Of a stretch of DNA of 64,000 nucleotides, positions 1 to 8,746 are shown in pieces; the stretch's first letter is position 1, and the number at the start of each line of letters is the position of its first letter. Location: positions 1-64,000 of the forward strand of contig WJMJ01000071.1 of assembly GCA_014728035.1 (NCBI GenBank), in the 5' to 3' direction. The notes below the pieces were generated by a model, which made no database searches, was not told where the DNA came from, and worked only from the letters and a program-made list of their open reading frames with translations. This DNA is from Promethearchaeota archaeon (lineage in GTDB: Archaea; Asgardarchaeota; Thorarchaeia; Thorarchaeales; Thorarchaeaceae). The position numbers and the translations under genes are program-made.

Positions 1-183
1 AAACGGTACTGGAACTGGCTCGGTCCTGGTCAGGGATCCTGTGTCTGTAGACCAAATCTCTATTCCAGATCACTCCATATAAACTCCTATCAGATCTTGT
101 CCAACAATGTCCAAGTTTTCAGTAGCTGATTGCTACCCATAACCGCTCACGACCCATACGATATTCATTCAAAAACCATTAGC

Positions 184-203
184 CCTTAAGATAAATATAA
201 AAT
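184..203 (+). promoter_or_regulatory. probable TATA-box region of the first gene
   Basis: An AT-only stretch reading TTAAGATAAATATAAAATAA lies about 90 bases before the first start codon and resembles an archaeal TATA element. The transcript would then carry a leader of roughly 60 bases. The call is by eye, with no transcript data. Confidence 0.4.
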
Positions 204-234
204 AAGCAATCGTTTTAGGTAATATAGAGACATC

Positions 235-264
235 GGACCAACAAGTCCAACTTTTACTTGGTCC
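235..264 (+). repeat. inverted repeat in the leader of the first gene
   Basis: GGACCAA (235-241) is repeated inverted as TTGGTCC (258-264) around a 16-base spacer. A shorter alternative hairpin, GGAC/GTCC, is nested in the left half. It sits between the likely TATA box and the start codon, so it could be an operator or an RNA hairpin. Function is inference. Confidence 0.4.
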
Positions 265-288
265 ACCTCTTATCGAATATAATTGAAT

Positions 289-1098
289 ATGGAGCTGGAA
301 ATTCATTTGGAATTAAAGAAGCACAAGGATGAACTTGCAATCAGAATGAAGATATTAGATGATGTTGCAGATGGTACTCTGGCAAGTGAAATTATCGCCC
401 TCTATGAGACTAAATGTTCTGAGTGTCAAGAAGACAGACTTGCATGTACAGTTCGTCCTTCGTGTGAAGATCGAAACTTCCTAAATGCTTTAATTGAGGT
501 TGGAGTAGAGCCTGAAGATTTACCCAGTTTCTGTTATTCGCAATATCTAGATCAAATTAAACGCTACATTCTTGAACGTAAAGGTCGGACTTTATATGAT
601 CGAAGAGTTCCCATCAAAGATCTTCTATCGACACTACGAGTTAGTTCGATTAAACATTTTCTGACCCGGTTCAAGAAAATCTGGACTGATATGTCGGTTC
701 TCAGAGTGAACAACACCAAGATTGTAATTGGTGATGATTTATTATTTCATTTCGATTTTTCACGTGGAGTTGTTATTGTTAATCCACTGAATCATTTTAT
801 TTCCACGCTTGAAGTATTCAAGATTTATGTGGAAGTATTCTGTGAACATTATGACATAAAGTCTGAACTTATAGATTTCACCTCAAACTGGTGGATTCTG
901 AAGCTGGCGTCTGAGAAACTCAAACCTAAAAAGACTAAGGAGATTGCCAGCAAATTTGATGACGTGTTCGAGGATATTCATGTACTTCAAGATGCTGAAT
1001 ATCAAATTGAGGTGGAGATTGTATCTGATTTGGATGGTGCACGCATCAAAGTTGGAGATATCAAAGAGTTATTCTCCATGGCATCTGGGTCCGATTAG
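289..1098 (+). CDS. hypothetical protein with an N-terminal cysteine cluster
   Basis: I do not recognise this 269-residue protein. It has no signal peptide or membrane segment. Four cysteines fall in a short stretch near residues 44-60 (a CxxC pair followed by two more), which could bind zinc or an iron-sulfur cluster. The remainder looks like a mixed alpha/beta globular protein with a lysine-rich stretch near residue 215. I chose the ATG at 289; a TTG two codons upstream is also in frame. It is followed after about 55 bases by a TrmB-like giant regulator on the same strand, and the two may share a transcript. Function is unknown. Confidence 0.7.
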   Translation: MELEIHLELKKHKDELAIRMKILDDVADGTLASEIIALYETKCSECQEDRLACTVRPSCEDRNFLNALIEVGVEPEDLPSFCYSQYLDQIKRYILERKGRTLYDRRVPIKDLLSTLRVSSIKHFLTRFKKIWTDMSVLRVNNTKIVIGDDLLFHFDFSRGVVIVNPLNHFISTLEVFKIYVEVFCEHYDIKSELIDFTSNWWILKLASEKLKPKKTKEIASKFDDVFEDIHVLQDAEYQIEVEIVSDLDGARIKVGDIKELFSMASGSD

Positions 1099-1153
1099 CT
1101 TAACCCAGCATCTATCGTTTAGAAGTCTAAACTAATCATCCGGTGGTACTAAT

Positions 1154-4100
1154 ATGAGCGGCAATTTATCGACTGAAACAGTCCCTATTTTGAAAACCAA
1201 TTTGGGACTTACAAAAACTGAAGCATCTGTTTTATATCCAATACTTGCTAGTGGGAATCTTACTGCAGAAGGAATCGCACTGCTTCTGGGAGAAAAAACC
1301 TCCAAGGTGAAATCCACCTTGAAGAAGTTAATTGACAAAGGGTATGTTGTTCAATTAGATGGAGTTATTCCTGTTTATCGTGCAATTCCGTTGGACACAA
1401 TGGTCAAGAGTTCCTTGGAAAAGTTATTGGAAGATTTCTCATCTTTACAAGAAACCTCTGAAGAAGTCATTACCCAACAGGAAGAGAATACAAGTAATCT
1501 TGCTCAAAACTTACTAGAAACTCAAAAGGATCGAGATGCGAAAGTTACAGGGATAATGGATGATTACGAAAAAGAAATGGTTACTACTATCCGCAATCAG
1601 GTTGATGAACTAACAAGTTCTGTTGGCAATATTCTTTCTTCCTTCGTAGAGATGTTGGAAACTAGTTTGAAGGAGATAGATACAAGATTAGATGATCGTT
1701 TGGGAGTTCTTTTGTCTGAATTACAAACATCTTTAGATGAGAGTCAAAAACAACTACATGAATCGACTGACGAATTTGCAAATGAGTTTGATGACTGGTT
1801 ATCTGATGAAACCACTACCATGTCCAGTACACTGGATGGCATTGTTGACAAAACCTCTGAATTAACAGAAAATATTCGTATTGCCGTAAACGATGCCTTA
1901 GCTCAATCTGAGGATGCCATTGATGCTGCTTCAAAAGAGATAATCCAAGCTGTAGTTGAGAAATCAACAGATATCTCAAAAGCCAATGTTGAACAAGTGA
2001 ATGAACTTCTTTCAAAATTAAAAGCTAATCTAAGTGAATTTGATAGTATGCTTGGAGAATCTTACCTTGCTGCAAAGGAATCACTAGATAACATGCTTGA
2101 AAGTGCTCGAGATATTCCTCGAGAGCAAGTAGAACATGTTCAACAAGAGATACAGACTGCAATAGATGCAACACAGTCAGTTATTAAAGATGTTGAATCT
2201 TGGAAAAAGGAAGTATCCGGGTTTATGGAAGTAGCAAATCAGTCTGTTACTGCTCAACTAGAACAGGTGTCAGATACTGATGACTCGTATCATGAGGTTA
2301 TTCGAACTTCTCTCAACTCATATTTTGATAAGACGAGTGCATTTCTGGGTGATGAATATACTCAATTGAAAACATTCGCTAAGTCAGTTAATTCTGACTT
2401 TGACGTTCATGTCGGTGAGATTAGAAATGCAGTTTTATTATTGTTGCAAAGTCAACTTGAAGCGGATGATAAACGAATAAAAAAAGATGGTGATACTCTA
2501 AATGCAGACATTGATGATTGGGCAGCCAGGAGCACATCCGAAATTGAAACAAAGTTGGAATCTGTGATTGAGGAGATTAGTCAAGTTCTTGATACGGAAT
2601 CAACGGAATTCAATTCTTTGGTCACCAATATGAATAGCAGATTAAAAACAGCATTCGACAGTATTATTTCTAAATCTTCCAGCCAAAATGAAGCAATACT
2701 TTCCGATGCAAAACTTGTATCTACTGAATTCGAATCTTCACTTGAAACTAAATTTACTGAGATTATCAACGATTTTGCTAAGACCACAAAAACCCAAGTT
2801 GATGTTACCAAGACTCTGTATCAGGAACTTGGCACCACTCTAAATGAAAGACTTGCTCAGAGTGTATCCACCCTTACTGGTCATGCGTCGAGAATACAAA
2901 AGGAAATTGACACAACGATTGAAAATCAGACAGGACGAATTGAACGTCTTGCTAAAGGTATTCAAGAAGAATTCCATGTCAAACTTGAAGAGATAACTAG
3001 GCAATTCATAACTCTGACACAAAGCACAGAATCTTCATTCAATGCGCTTATTTCTAGTCAGACATTAGAAGCAACGGATCTTATTGGTTCTGCTCACTCT
3101 GAATTCAGAAATGCCATCAAAACAGAGATTTCATCATTAGAAGCAGATTCGCTAAAACTCCAAGAAGAATATACAATGAAATTGCAAGGTCGTGTTGATG
3201 AGGTTGCAGAACATGCTGAAGAGATTCGAGAAACTCTCCAAACCGTAAGTTCTGAAAAACGTGAAGGAATTTTGTCCCTCATCAATACAGCTATTGAAAA
3301 TCTTGAAGCATCTATGAATACAACTGAAGAATCTTTGAGGGAAATGAGTACGGGCACGATAAGACAACTGGGAGAGAATCTGACTCAAGTTTCACGTGAA
3401 TTCAATGCATCAATTAATAGCAGCAGGAATACTGTTGTAGATCGAATAGGAAGTGCAAGAGATGAAGCTAAAACTTTCATCACGAAATCTTCTGGAGCTG
3501 TCAAAACAAAAGCAGAGTCATTTCTATCATCACAGAGCGATACTAAACAACGTGTTTTGGCTGAAACTAGCAAAAAACTTGATGCACTTTACAGCTCAAA
3601 AGCTAAAGTTTCTGCTGAACGCTTAGAGAAGTATCAGAGTTCCATTACTGAAGCAGAAACCAAGATAATAGAAGTTCGAAGTAAATCAAAAGAAGACATC
3701 ATAAAAGCTTTGGAAACACGCAAAAATGAAGTGTCTTTAGCCTTTGATGCTGCCTCTGTTTGGGTTGAATCTGCGGTATCGAATGTAGATTCATCTCTAT
3801 CTGCTTTAGGTGATAAGCTAGATAATGAACTTACACTTGTTCAGCAACAACTTACTAAAACTTCAGAAGAAGCAACTGATAACATCATTCAGAAGGGTGA
3901 TGAAACTATAGAAAAACTTGAGGCATTGAGCATTGGTCTATTTGACAAAACTGAATCCAAGCTCCGCTCGCAAGCAAATAATTTCGAATCGATAATGGAA
4001 ACAGCACTAGCAGAGGTTACCGAGTCAATCAGTAAGATTCCTGAACTAGAAGAATCAGGTATCGAAGAAGCTAGTCTTTCAATCAAGAAGAATACAACTG

Positions 4101-5035
4101 AAATACACGCTGAAGTGAATTCGGAATTGAATGGATATCTCCAAGAATACGCACTATCCTTAAAATCAGTTCATGAAGAAGTCACAAATCTTATTGACCG
4201 AACCATAACCAAATTGAAATCTAATTCTGGAGATCTCATTGATAAGACACGTCAAAGTGTAGTTGTGGCAAATCAACAGGCTTCTAGAAAGTTTGAATCA
4301 CTTGGTGTGGAATTGAAAACAGATGTAAGTACAAAATCCTATGAACTTATGGAATCTATTAGGGGTGATGTTGCAACTAAAAATATTGGATTGAATGATA
4401 CTGTTGCATCTGTGAACACTACTCTGACAGAGTCTACATCTGAACTCAGACAGACCAGCTCAGAAGTGTTTACTTCAGTAAGCATAGAACTCGACAAATC
4501 TGTAAGACGATGGGTCACAAATCTGGAAAAGCAATATACTGATTTTCAGAAAAATCTAGAAGAATCCTTTGAAGGGGTAAAATCGGTCACTGAGAAGTCA
4601 ATTGAGAGCTTGGAAGCAATTCAGAAAGCAAGCCAAGAACTTATTTCCCAACCTAGCAAAACGTGGTATCTAAAGGGTCAAGATGCAATCAGTGCACAAA
4701 TTATCGCATTAGCACAAGAGTCAGAAGATTCTATTGTAATTGCTTGTCCTAATCCTGAAAACTTGGATTTGAAGAAACTATCTAAGGTTACTAAGCCTCG
4801 TAGAAAGCTATTGATTGTACCTGCAAATGATGATGATGAACCAAGTGTCGAAGATTTACCCGGCTGGAGAGTAATATCTTCCAAGAATGCAATATTGATG
4901 GCGGTAGCCGATAACAGGGTTATACTTTTGGGTTCAAGTTCTGATGATGCTTTTGGAATTTTGTCAACGGATTCCTCCTATCTGGACTTGTATCATGATA
5001 TCCTTGGACCTCAACTGATACGCCCAACAAAATAG
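1154..5035 (+). CDS. giant TrmB-family protein: winged helix, ~1,000-residue coiled coil, TrmB C-terminal-like domain
   Basis: The first ~85 residues are a TrmB-type winged helix (GLTKTEASVL, then TSKVKSTLKKLIDKGYV), the DNA-binding fold of archaeal sugar regulators. Residues ~90-1160 are almost uninterrupted heptad-like, Glu/Ser/Thr/Lys-rich helix. The last ~130 residues, from SKTWYLKG onward, resemble the PLD-like effector domain that follows the winged helix in ordinary TrmB proteins (IVIACPNPENL, later DNRVILLG). Usual TrmB proteins are about 250-350 residues, so the coiled coil looks like a huge insertion between sensor and DNA-binding domain. No membrane segment is visible. ATG start at 1154, preceded by GGTGG. 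A role as a regulator or a DNA-bridging structural protein is inference. Confidence 0.75.
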   Translation: MSGNLSTETVPILKTNLGLTKTEASVLYPILASGNLTAEGIALLLGEKTSKVKSTLKKLIDKGYVVQLDGVIPVYRAIPLDTMVKSSLEKLLEDFSSLQETSEEVITQQEENTSNLAQNLLETQKDRDAKVTGIMDDYEKEMVTTIRNQVDELTSSVGNILSSFVEMLETSLKEIDTRLDDRLGVLLSELQTSLDESQKQLHESTDEFANEFDDWLSDETTTMSSTLDGIVDKTSELTENIRIAVNDALAQSEDAIDAASKEIIQAVVEKSTDISKANVEQVNELLSKLKANLSEFDSMLGESYLAAKESLDNMLESARDIPREQVEHVQQEIQTAIDATQSVIKDVESWKKEVSGFMEVANQSVTAQLEQVSDTDDSYHEVIRTSLNSYFDKTSAFLGDEYTQLKTFAKSVNSDFDVHVGEIRNAVLLLLQSQLEADDKRIKKDGDTLNADIDDWAARSTSEIETKLESVIEEISQVLDTESTEFNSLVTNMNSRLKTAFDSIISKSSSQNEAILSDAKLVSTEFESSLETKFTEIINDFAKTTKTQVDVTKTLYQELGTTLNERLAQSVSTLTGHASRIQKEIDTTIENQTGRIERLAKGIQEEFHVKLEEITRQFITLTQSTESSFNALISSQTLEATDLIGSAHSEFRNAIKTEISSLEADSLKLQEEYTMKLQGRVDEVAEHAEEIRETLQTVSSEKREGILSLINTAIENLEASMNTTEESLREMSTGTIRQLGENLTQVSREFNASINSSRNTVVDRIGSARDEAKTFITKSSGAVKTKAESFLSSQSDTKQRVLAETSKKLDALYSSKAKVSAERLEKYQSSITEAETKIIEVRSKSKEDIIKALETRKNEVSLAFDAASVWVESAVSNVDSSLSALGDKLDNELTLVQQQLTKTSEEATDNIIQKGDETIEKLEALSIGLFDKTESKLRSQANNFESIMETALAEVTESISKIPELEESGIEEASLSIKKNTTEIHAEVNSELNGYLQEYALSLKSVHEEVTNLIDRTITKLKSNSGDLIDKTRQSVVVANQQASRKFESLGVELKTDVSTKSYELMESIRGDVATKNIGLNDTVASVNTTLTESTSELRQTSSEVFTSVSIELDKSVRRWVTNLEKQYTDFQKNLEESFEGVKSVTEKSIESLEAIQKASQELISQPSKTWYLKGQDAISAQIIALAQESEDSIVIACPNPENLDLKKLSKVTKPRRKLLIVPANDDDEPSVEDLPGWRVISSKNAILMAVADNRVILLGSSSDDAFGILSTDSSYLDLYHDILGPQLIRPTK

Positions 5036-5038
5036 AAT

Positions 5039-5503
5039 TTACAAACTAAGATAGTAGAGGATTGCATCTTCTTGTTCGTAGTAGTCCTCTATCCTTTCCT
5101 TTTTTTTCATTCCAATCTTTTCATATAGTTTTTGAGCTGACAAGTTACTCTCTCTTACTTCCAATACACAGAACAACATTTTACCAGCTCGCATCATATC
5201 TAGTGCATATCTCAGTAGTTTTTCTCCCCATCCTCGTCTGCGGTATTCCTCAGAAACCGCCAAATTCATGATATGTCCTTTTTTGGCAATCTTGTTTTCT
5301 TCCCATACAATATAACCTACTAGTTTGTGTTCGGACTCCAATACTCGCATCAATAATACGCGATGATTCTGAAATCTTATTTTTCCACCCCATGTAGCAA
5401 TAGCTTCAAAGATTGACTTGTTCCATGGAGTAGGAAAGTTTCGGCATTCTATTTCATATACCAGTTGAACATCTGATAGGACAATAGGCCGAATCACGCA
5501 CAA
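5039..5503 (-). CDS. rimI: GNAT N-acetyltransferase, RimI/ArdI type
   Basis: This 154-residue protein has the features of RimI, which acetylates protein N-termini. The acetyl-CoA-binding loop EYRRRGWGEKLL follows strand NLAV, and the C-terminal half has LEVRESN with AQKLYEKIGM and a YY..EDAILY ending typical of RimI. Archaeal RimI homologues act as the catalytic NatA-like acetyltransferase with broad specificity. The ORF opens with TTG at 5503; a GTG two codons in is equally possible. It converges on the TrmB-like giant, with only three bases between the stop codons. Confidence 0.85.
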   Translation of the reverse strand: MCVIRPIVLSDVQLVYEIECRNFPTPWNKSIFEAIATWGGKIRFQNHRVLLMRVLESEHKLVGYIVWEENKIAKKGHIMNLAVSEEYRRRGWGEKLLRYALDMMRAGKMLFCVLEVRESNLSAQKLYEKIGMKKKERIEDYYEQEDAILYYLSL

Positions 5504-5531
5504 CTTGTATATCCTCGCAATATTCTATCTA

Positions 5532-5882
5532 TTACTCTGGAAGAACAGGGCTACCGCAAACTTGGCAAAATGAAGCATTAGTTGGAATTGCAGAACCGCA
5601 GTTATCACATTTTTTATCTGTTCTGAGATAGATGCTACCATCTTGAGTTGTTTTATGTGGATAATTACCAATTCGAGAAAAACCTCCGAGTAACAACCAA
5701 ACCATCAGACCAACCACCAAGAGAAAAACCCAAACTCCAATATCGCTACCACTCCCTATGAAAAAGAAAGGGAAAATAAAGTAGAAGGTTTCGAATTCTG
5801 TTACGTTTGACAGAAGTAGTATTGATAGTCCAATAAATACCAGAACCATTCCTACAATAATTTTATAGACCGGCTCTTTCAA
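5532..5882 (-). CDS. small membrane protein with C-terminal zinc ribbon
   Basis: The 116-residue protein has two or three hydrophobic segments (about residues 7-25, 32-43 and 49-67) followed by a cytoplasmic tail ending in a zinc ribbon, CDNCG...CQVCG. Such proteins are common in archaea and mostly uncharacterised. The ribbon probably binds one zinc and mediates protein contacts. TTG start, with a GGGAAG-like ribosome-binding site upstream. It lies between rimI and a MIP18-family gene, all on the minus strand with short gaps, suggesting an operon. Confidence 0.7.
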   Translation of the reverse strand: MKEPVYKIIVGMVLVFIGLSILLLSNVTEFETFYFIFPFFFIGSGSDIGVWVFLLVVGLMVWLLLGGFSRIGNYPHKTTQDGSIYLRTDKKCDNCGSAIPTNASFCQVCGSPVLPE

Positions 5883-5896
5883 TTAGTGAACTTCCC

Positions 5897-6241
5897 TTAG
5901 AGCATATCTCTTTCTCTCAACTGTGACACTATTTTTTCGTATCTTTCGTTGTCACTTATCATTAGATTGACTGCTTGTTCCTGAGAATGGGATCCAGGGA
6001 CTAATGAAACATGAATCTTCTCTTCTGGATATACTTCTGAGAGTCTATGGCGAATAAGAATTCCTATGAGGCCTCCCATTGGACAATATGGAACGGTTGG
6101 TTTGAATTGAACCTTGATACCATCATCAATTGAAATGAATTCTTTTTTCACAATTCCCATTTTTGGGTCTGTGATACTCACCGGATGTTCAGGGTCCATT
6201 ACAGGCTTTAATGCCTCAAAAACATCGTCAACTGTTGCCAT
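5897..6241 (-). CDS. MIP18/DUF59 family iron-sulfur assembly protein
   Basis: The 114-residue protein matches the MIP18 (DUF59, SufT/PaaD-like) family in length and layout. It has an N-terminal VFEALKPVMDPEHPVSI segment (family consensus: L..V.DPE..vsi.d), a central strand pattern and a conserved PYCPMGG cysteine segment, followed by I..R. Family members help insert iron-sulfur clusters into target proteins. It is the first gene of the minus-strand run with the zinc-ribbon membrane protein and rimI. Family assignment is firm; the targets are not known from the sequence. Confidence 0.8.
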   Translation of the reverse strand: MATVDDVFEALKPVMDPEHPVSITDPKMGIVKKEFISIDDGIKVQFKPTVPYCPMGGLIGILIRHRLSEVYPEEKIHVSLVPGSHSQEQAVNLMISDNERYEKIVSQLRERDML

Positions 6242-6382
6242 TTATCTCGCCTGAGGAACCATTCGCTAAGTTGCACTTATTAATATGTAGTCTTGACAAA
6301 CCAATAAAGCACATAAGACATATCTATCAGTGTGATTCTAATAATTTAGAGTTAAACCTCTTACAAAATAGGAGAAAGTAAG

Positions 6383-6820
6383 ATGTCGCCAAATAAGGAT
6401 AGAAAAGGTCAGAGATTTCTGTTTAAGATCTCTTTGATGGGTCCTGATGAATCGCTCCTTGAAGAAGTTGTCCGAATTTTCAACAAAGACCTCGTATCAA
6501 TTGATGGCATAAGTATTGGGTCTGTAAAGCGAGAGAGTCATGGAGCTGATGTGAAGGCGGTTTTCATGTTTTCAAAGCACTCAGCATTGGATATCTTACT
6601 GACTTTAGCATATACTGGAGCACATGGGGCAATGATTGTTTTGGAATCTCCGAATCCTGAACTAGAATCTGAATATCGAAATAGAGTTCGGGAGAATATT
6701 GGTACAGTTCCATGTAGATTGCTTGTTTTAGATTCTCCTCTTGATAAGGAGGAGAGTAAGCGAATTATCGATGCTTTTGAGAATCTCGTAGAAGAGTTAC
6801 TTGAAGCTCGTAGTGTATAG
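6383..6820 (+). CDS. Ras-like fold protein lacking GTP-binding motifs (putative pseudo-GTPase)
   Basis: The 145-residue protein follows the order of a Ras-type small GTPase. FKISLMG sits where strand 1 and the P-loop would be, VKAVFMFS replaces the DTxG strand, AHGAMIVLE matches the strand before the G4 region, and CRLLVLDSPL takes the place of NKxD. The Walker A lysine/serine, the DTAG and the NKxD are all absent, so nucleotide binding is unlikely. The fold assignment is my inference from pattern, not from strong identity. A good GGAG ribosome-binding site precedes the ATG. The next gene starts five bases after the stop, so the two are probably co-transcribed. Confidence 0.5.
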   Translation: MSPNKDRKGQRFLFKISLMGPDESLLEEVVRIFNKDLVSIDGISIGSVKRESHGADVKAVFMFSKHSALDILLTLAYTGAHGAMIVLESPNPELESEYRNRVRENIGTVPCRLLVLDSPLDKEESKRIIDAFENLVEELLEARSV

Positions 6821-6825
6821 CAAAT

Positions 6826-7941
6826 ATGGCGGTGTGTAATGCAAAGGCTTTTCTCATAATTACACCTAGCTCTTTTCAGGTGTCACCATTGAGTTCGGAT
6901 AAGGACGAGAAATATTGGTTAGGTGTTCGTGACGCGTTAAGAATGGTTGATAGCTTTCTAAAGTGGTCACGACGCAATCCTGAACAAGCAAAATCTTTGG
7001 ATGATTTCATATCAGATGGTTTGATAGCTGCGGCAAAAAGATGTGAGAAGTGTCTCAGTGAGAAATTAGGTGTTGGTTTCAAAGACGGTTCAAAGTTTGA
7101 TGAAAAAGAAACATCTGATGAATTATTCGATTCTGATCCAGAATCCTCAGAATATTCTACTAGTCCCCCCTCTCGTGAATCACCCATAGAGCCAACCCAT
7201 GGCTCATCGTATTCAGAGGAGGATTATGAAGCTGAAGAATTTGAGATTCCAACTGAATCAAGAGAACCTATTGAGTCTGAAGTTTCAGTTGAGTCTGAAA
7301 CTGATGATATTGAACCAGTATCAGTTGAATCATTGGGTCGCTCTGAACAATCCGAAACTGACGATTATGCATTCAGTACACCAAGACATTTTGAGGAAGA
7401 TTTTGAACTAGTTGAACCAAGTCCGTTAGGCGTAGAATCACTTCGTTCTGAATCCGAACTGCCTCCTATTCCTTCAACAAAAGAGGAAATAGATGATACA
7501 ATGAGTGAAGATATTCCTTCAGCTCGATTTGAACGTTCACCTGTTCCTGAAAGCCGAACACCTTCTCCGGAAATCTCTGAACGTAGTGTGTCCTCAGAAA
7601 CGGAATCCCCATCGAGACCATCAGAAGGACCAGAATTCACATGGCGTGAATATGAAGAAACCATTGCACCCTCCGAAACTGAAGAATCAATTGAATCTTC
7701 AGAATCAGAAGATGAAGAATTAGAAGATGAAGAGCTGGAATCAAAATCGACACGTGTCTGGAGTCCTTATGATGAACCTTCTATGCCGGATGAAAAAACC
7801 GAGGAATCTGATGAGGATGAGACTGAAGAAGAAACAAAATCAGAGGAAAAAGCTAGTCCCCCACCACCACCACCGCCGCCAGATGATCAAAGTGATGAGG
7901 AACGAAAGAGAAGGGCGAAGCGATTATTCTTTGGAGCTTGA
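6826..7941 (+). CDS. acidic, Ser/Glu/Pro-rich largely disordered protein
   Basis: A short helical N-terminal region (about residues 28-85, with DALRMVDSFLKW and AAAKRCEKCLSEKL) is followed by roughly 260 residues dominated by E, S, D, P and T with no globular pattern. A run of eight prolines comes next, then a basic tail, ERKRRAKRLFFGA. The layout suggests a scaffold or linker with short binding motifs at both ends. It directly follows the Ras-like pseudo-GTPase, which may be its partner. Its last 18 bases overlap the end of the convergent E1-like gene. The first 20 residues are odd, and a TTG near 6890 is a possible alternative start. Function unknown. Confidence 0.65.
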   Translation: MAVCNAKAFLIITPSSFQVSPLSSDKDEKYWLGVRDALRMVDSFLKWSRRNPEQAKSLDDFISDGLIAAAKRCEKCLSEKLGVGFKDGSKFDEKETSDELFDSDPESSEYSTSPPSRESPIEPTHGSSYSEEDYEAEEFEIPTESREPIESEVSVESETDDIEPVSVESLGRSEQSETDDYAFSTPRHFEEDFELVEPSPLGVESLRSESELPPIPSTKEEIDDTMSEDIPSARFERSPVPESRTPSPEISERSVSSETESPSRPSEGPEFTWREYEETIAPSETEESIESSESEDEELEDEELESKSTRVWSPYDEPSMPDEKTEESDEDETEEETKSEEKASPPPPPPPPDDQSDEERKRRAKRLFFGA

Positions 7942-8691
7942 AGCTCCACAGACTTCGCAGTTCTCATTTTTTTGAATCTCGAAAATGTCAAACGCAATAG
8001 AGTTAATATCAATAGATAATAGTTTGTTGAAGAGATTTGGCTTCTTTTTTGTGGCTATCAATACTGCTTCTCGTACCTGAATACTTGTAACTATTGGAAG
8101 TATTTCAGGAGTTATCCCTATAGAAGCAGCGGTCATTTCTGAATTATCTTTTGCATCACCCATTACGCAGTTCAGGCAGCCAGTTGAGCAAGGTAGAAAT
8201 GTTGTTGTATTAGCATAATATTCAACAGCACCTGCAAAGACATAGGGCTTTTTCTTTTCTATACTATATTCATTGACTATTCTTCTAGCCTTGAATGAAT
8301 CAAGTCCATCTATGATGATATCTACATCTCTTAGAATATCTGTAATGTTGTTGGATTGAATTGCCACATCGTAAGTTTCTATCTCAACTTGTGGATTCAA
8401 TTTCTGTAGATTGATTGAGGCAGCTTCAACCTTTTTTTTCCCCACATCTTCAGTATTGAAAAGTAACTGCCGTTGAATATTTGAAAGTTCAACTATATCC
8501 GGATCCACAAGAATCAATTTTTTGAAACCCATTGCTGCAAGAAGTCTTGATGATGAACTACCTAATCCTCCAACACCAATAACTCCAATATTTGTACTAT
8601 TTATGAGCTCCATATCTTCTTCATGGACATCAGTCAGGCGCAGAAATCGTGAATATCGATCTTTTTGTTCATCTGATAGCGGCATATCCAT
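7924..8691 (-). CDS. E1-like ThiF/MoeB/UBA-family adenylyltransferase
   Basis: The 255-residue protein has the E1-like core. It has the nucleotide-binding GVGGLGSS (residues ~39-46), the acidic D63, the NIQRQ arginine motif (71-75), DGLDSF (128-133), and a zinc site built from CLNC (172-175) and CEVC (245-248). Such enzymes adenylate the C-terminus of a ubiquitin-like or sulfur-carrier protein (MoaD/ThiS/SAMP/Urm1). The position usually held by the catalytic cysteine, before the GITPEILP segment, appears to be alanine. It may therefore adenylate without forming a covalent thioester. No ubiquitin-like gene lies alongside. Confidence 0.82.
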   Translation of the reverse strand: MDMPLSDEQKDRYSRFLRLTDVHEEDMELINSTNIGVIGVGGLGSSSSRLLAAMGFKKLILVDPDIVELSNIQRQLLFNTEDVGKKKVEAASINLQKLNPQVEIETYDVAIQSNNITDILRDVDIIIDGLDSFKARRIVNEYSIEKKKPYVFAGAVEYYANTTTFLPCSTGCLNCVMGDAKDNSEMTAASIGITPEILPIVTSIQVREAVLIATKKKPNLFNKLLSIDINSIAFDIFEIQKNENCEVCGASSSKE

Positions 8692-8746
8692 CCTTTCTTA
8701 ATAGATATAGAGTGTGACTTAAAGCCTTGGAAATTTTCTGATACTC

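Larger units (their letters stand above)
1..282. other. non-coding left edge, no gene recognised
   Basis: I find no convincing reading frame on either strand. The minus strand opposite the first 130 bases is interrupted by stops in the frames tested, so at most a decayed end or an upstream region of a neighbouring gene lies here. The right half is AT-rich and carries the likely promoter of the first gene and an inverted repeat, both listed separately. Confidence 0.5.

Noticed and set aside
1815..4884. Many open frames on the minus strand opposite the giant TrmB-like gene
   Set aside because: They lie entirely within a single long plus-strand gene with clear domain structure and show no family motifs; repetitive coiled-coil DNA readily gives open antisense frames.
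6876..7664. Serine-rich minus-strand frames opposite the acidic protein gene
   Set aside because: They mirror the low-complexity Glu/Ser composition of the plus strand and have no ribosome-binding site or motif.
7199..7975. Overlapping plus-strand frames rich in Leu, Asn and Lys inside the acidic gene
   Set aside because: Frame-shifted readings of a Glu/Ser-repeat gene. The last one runs into the convergent E1-like gene.
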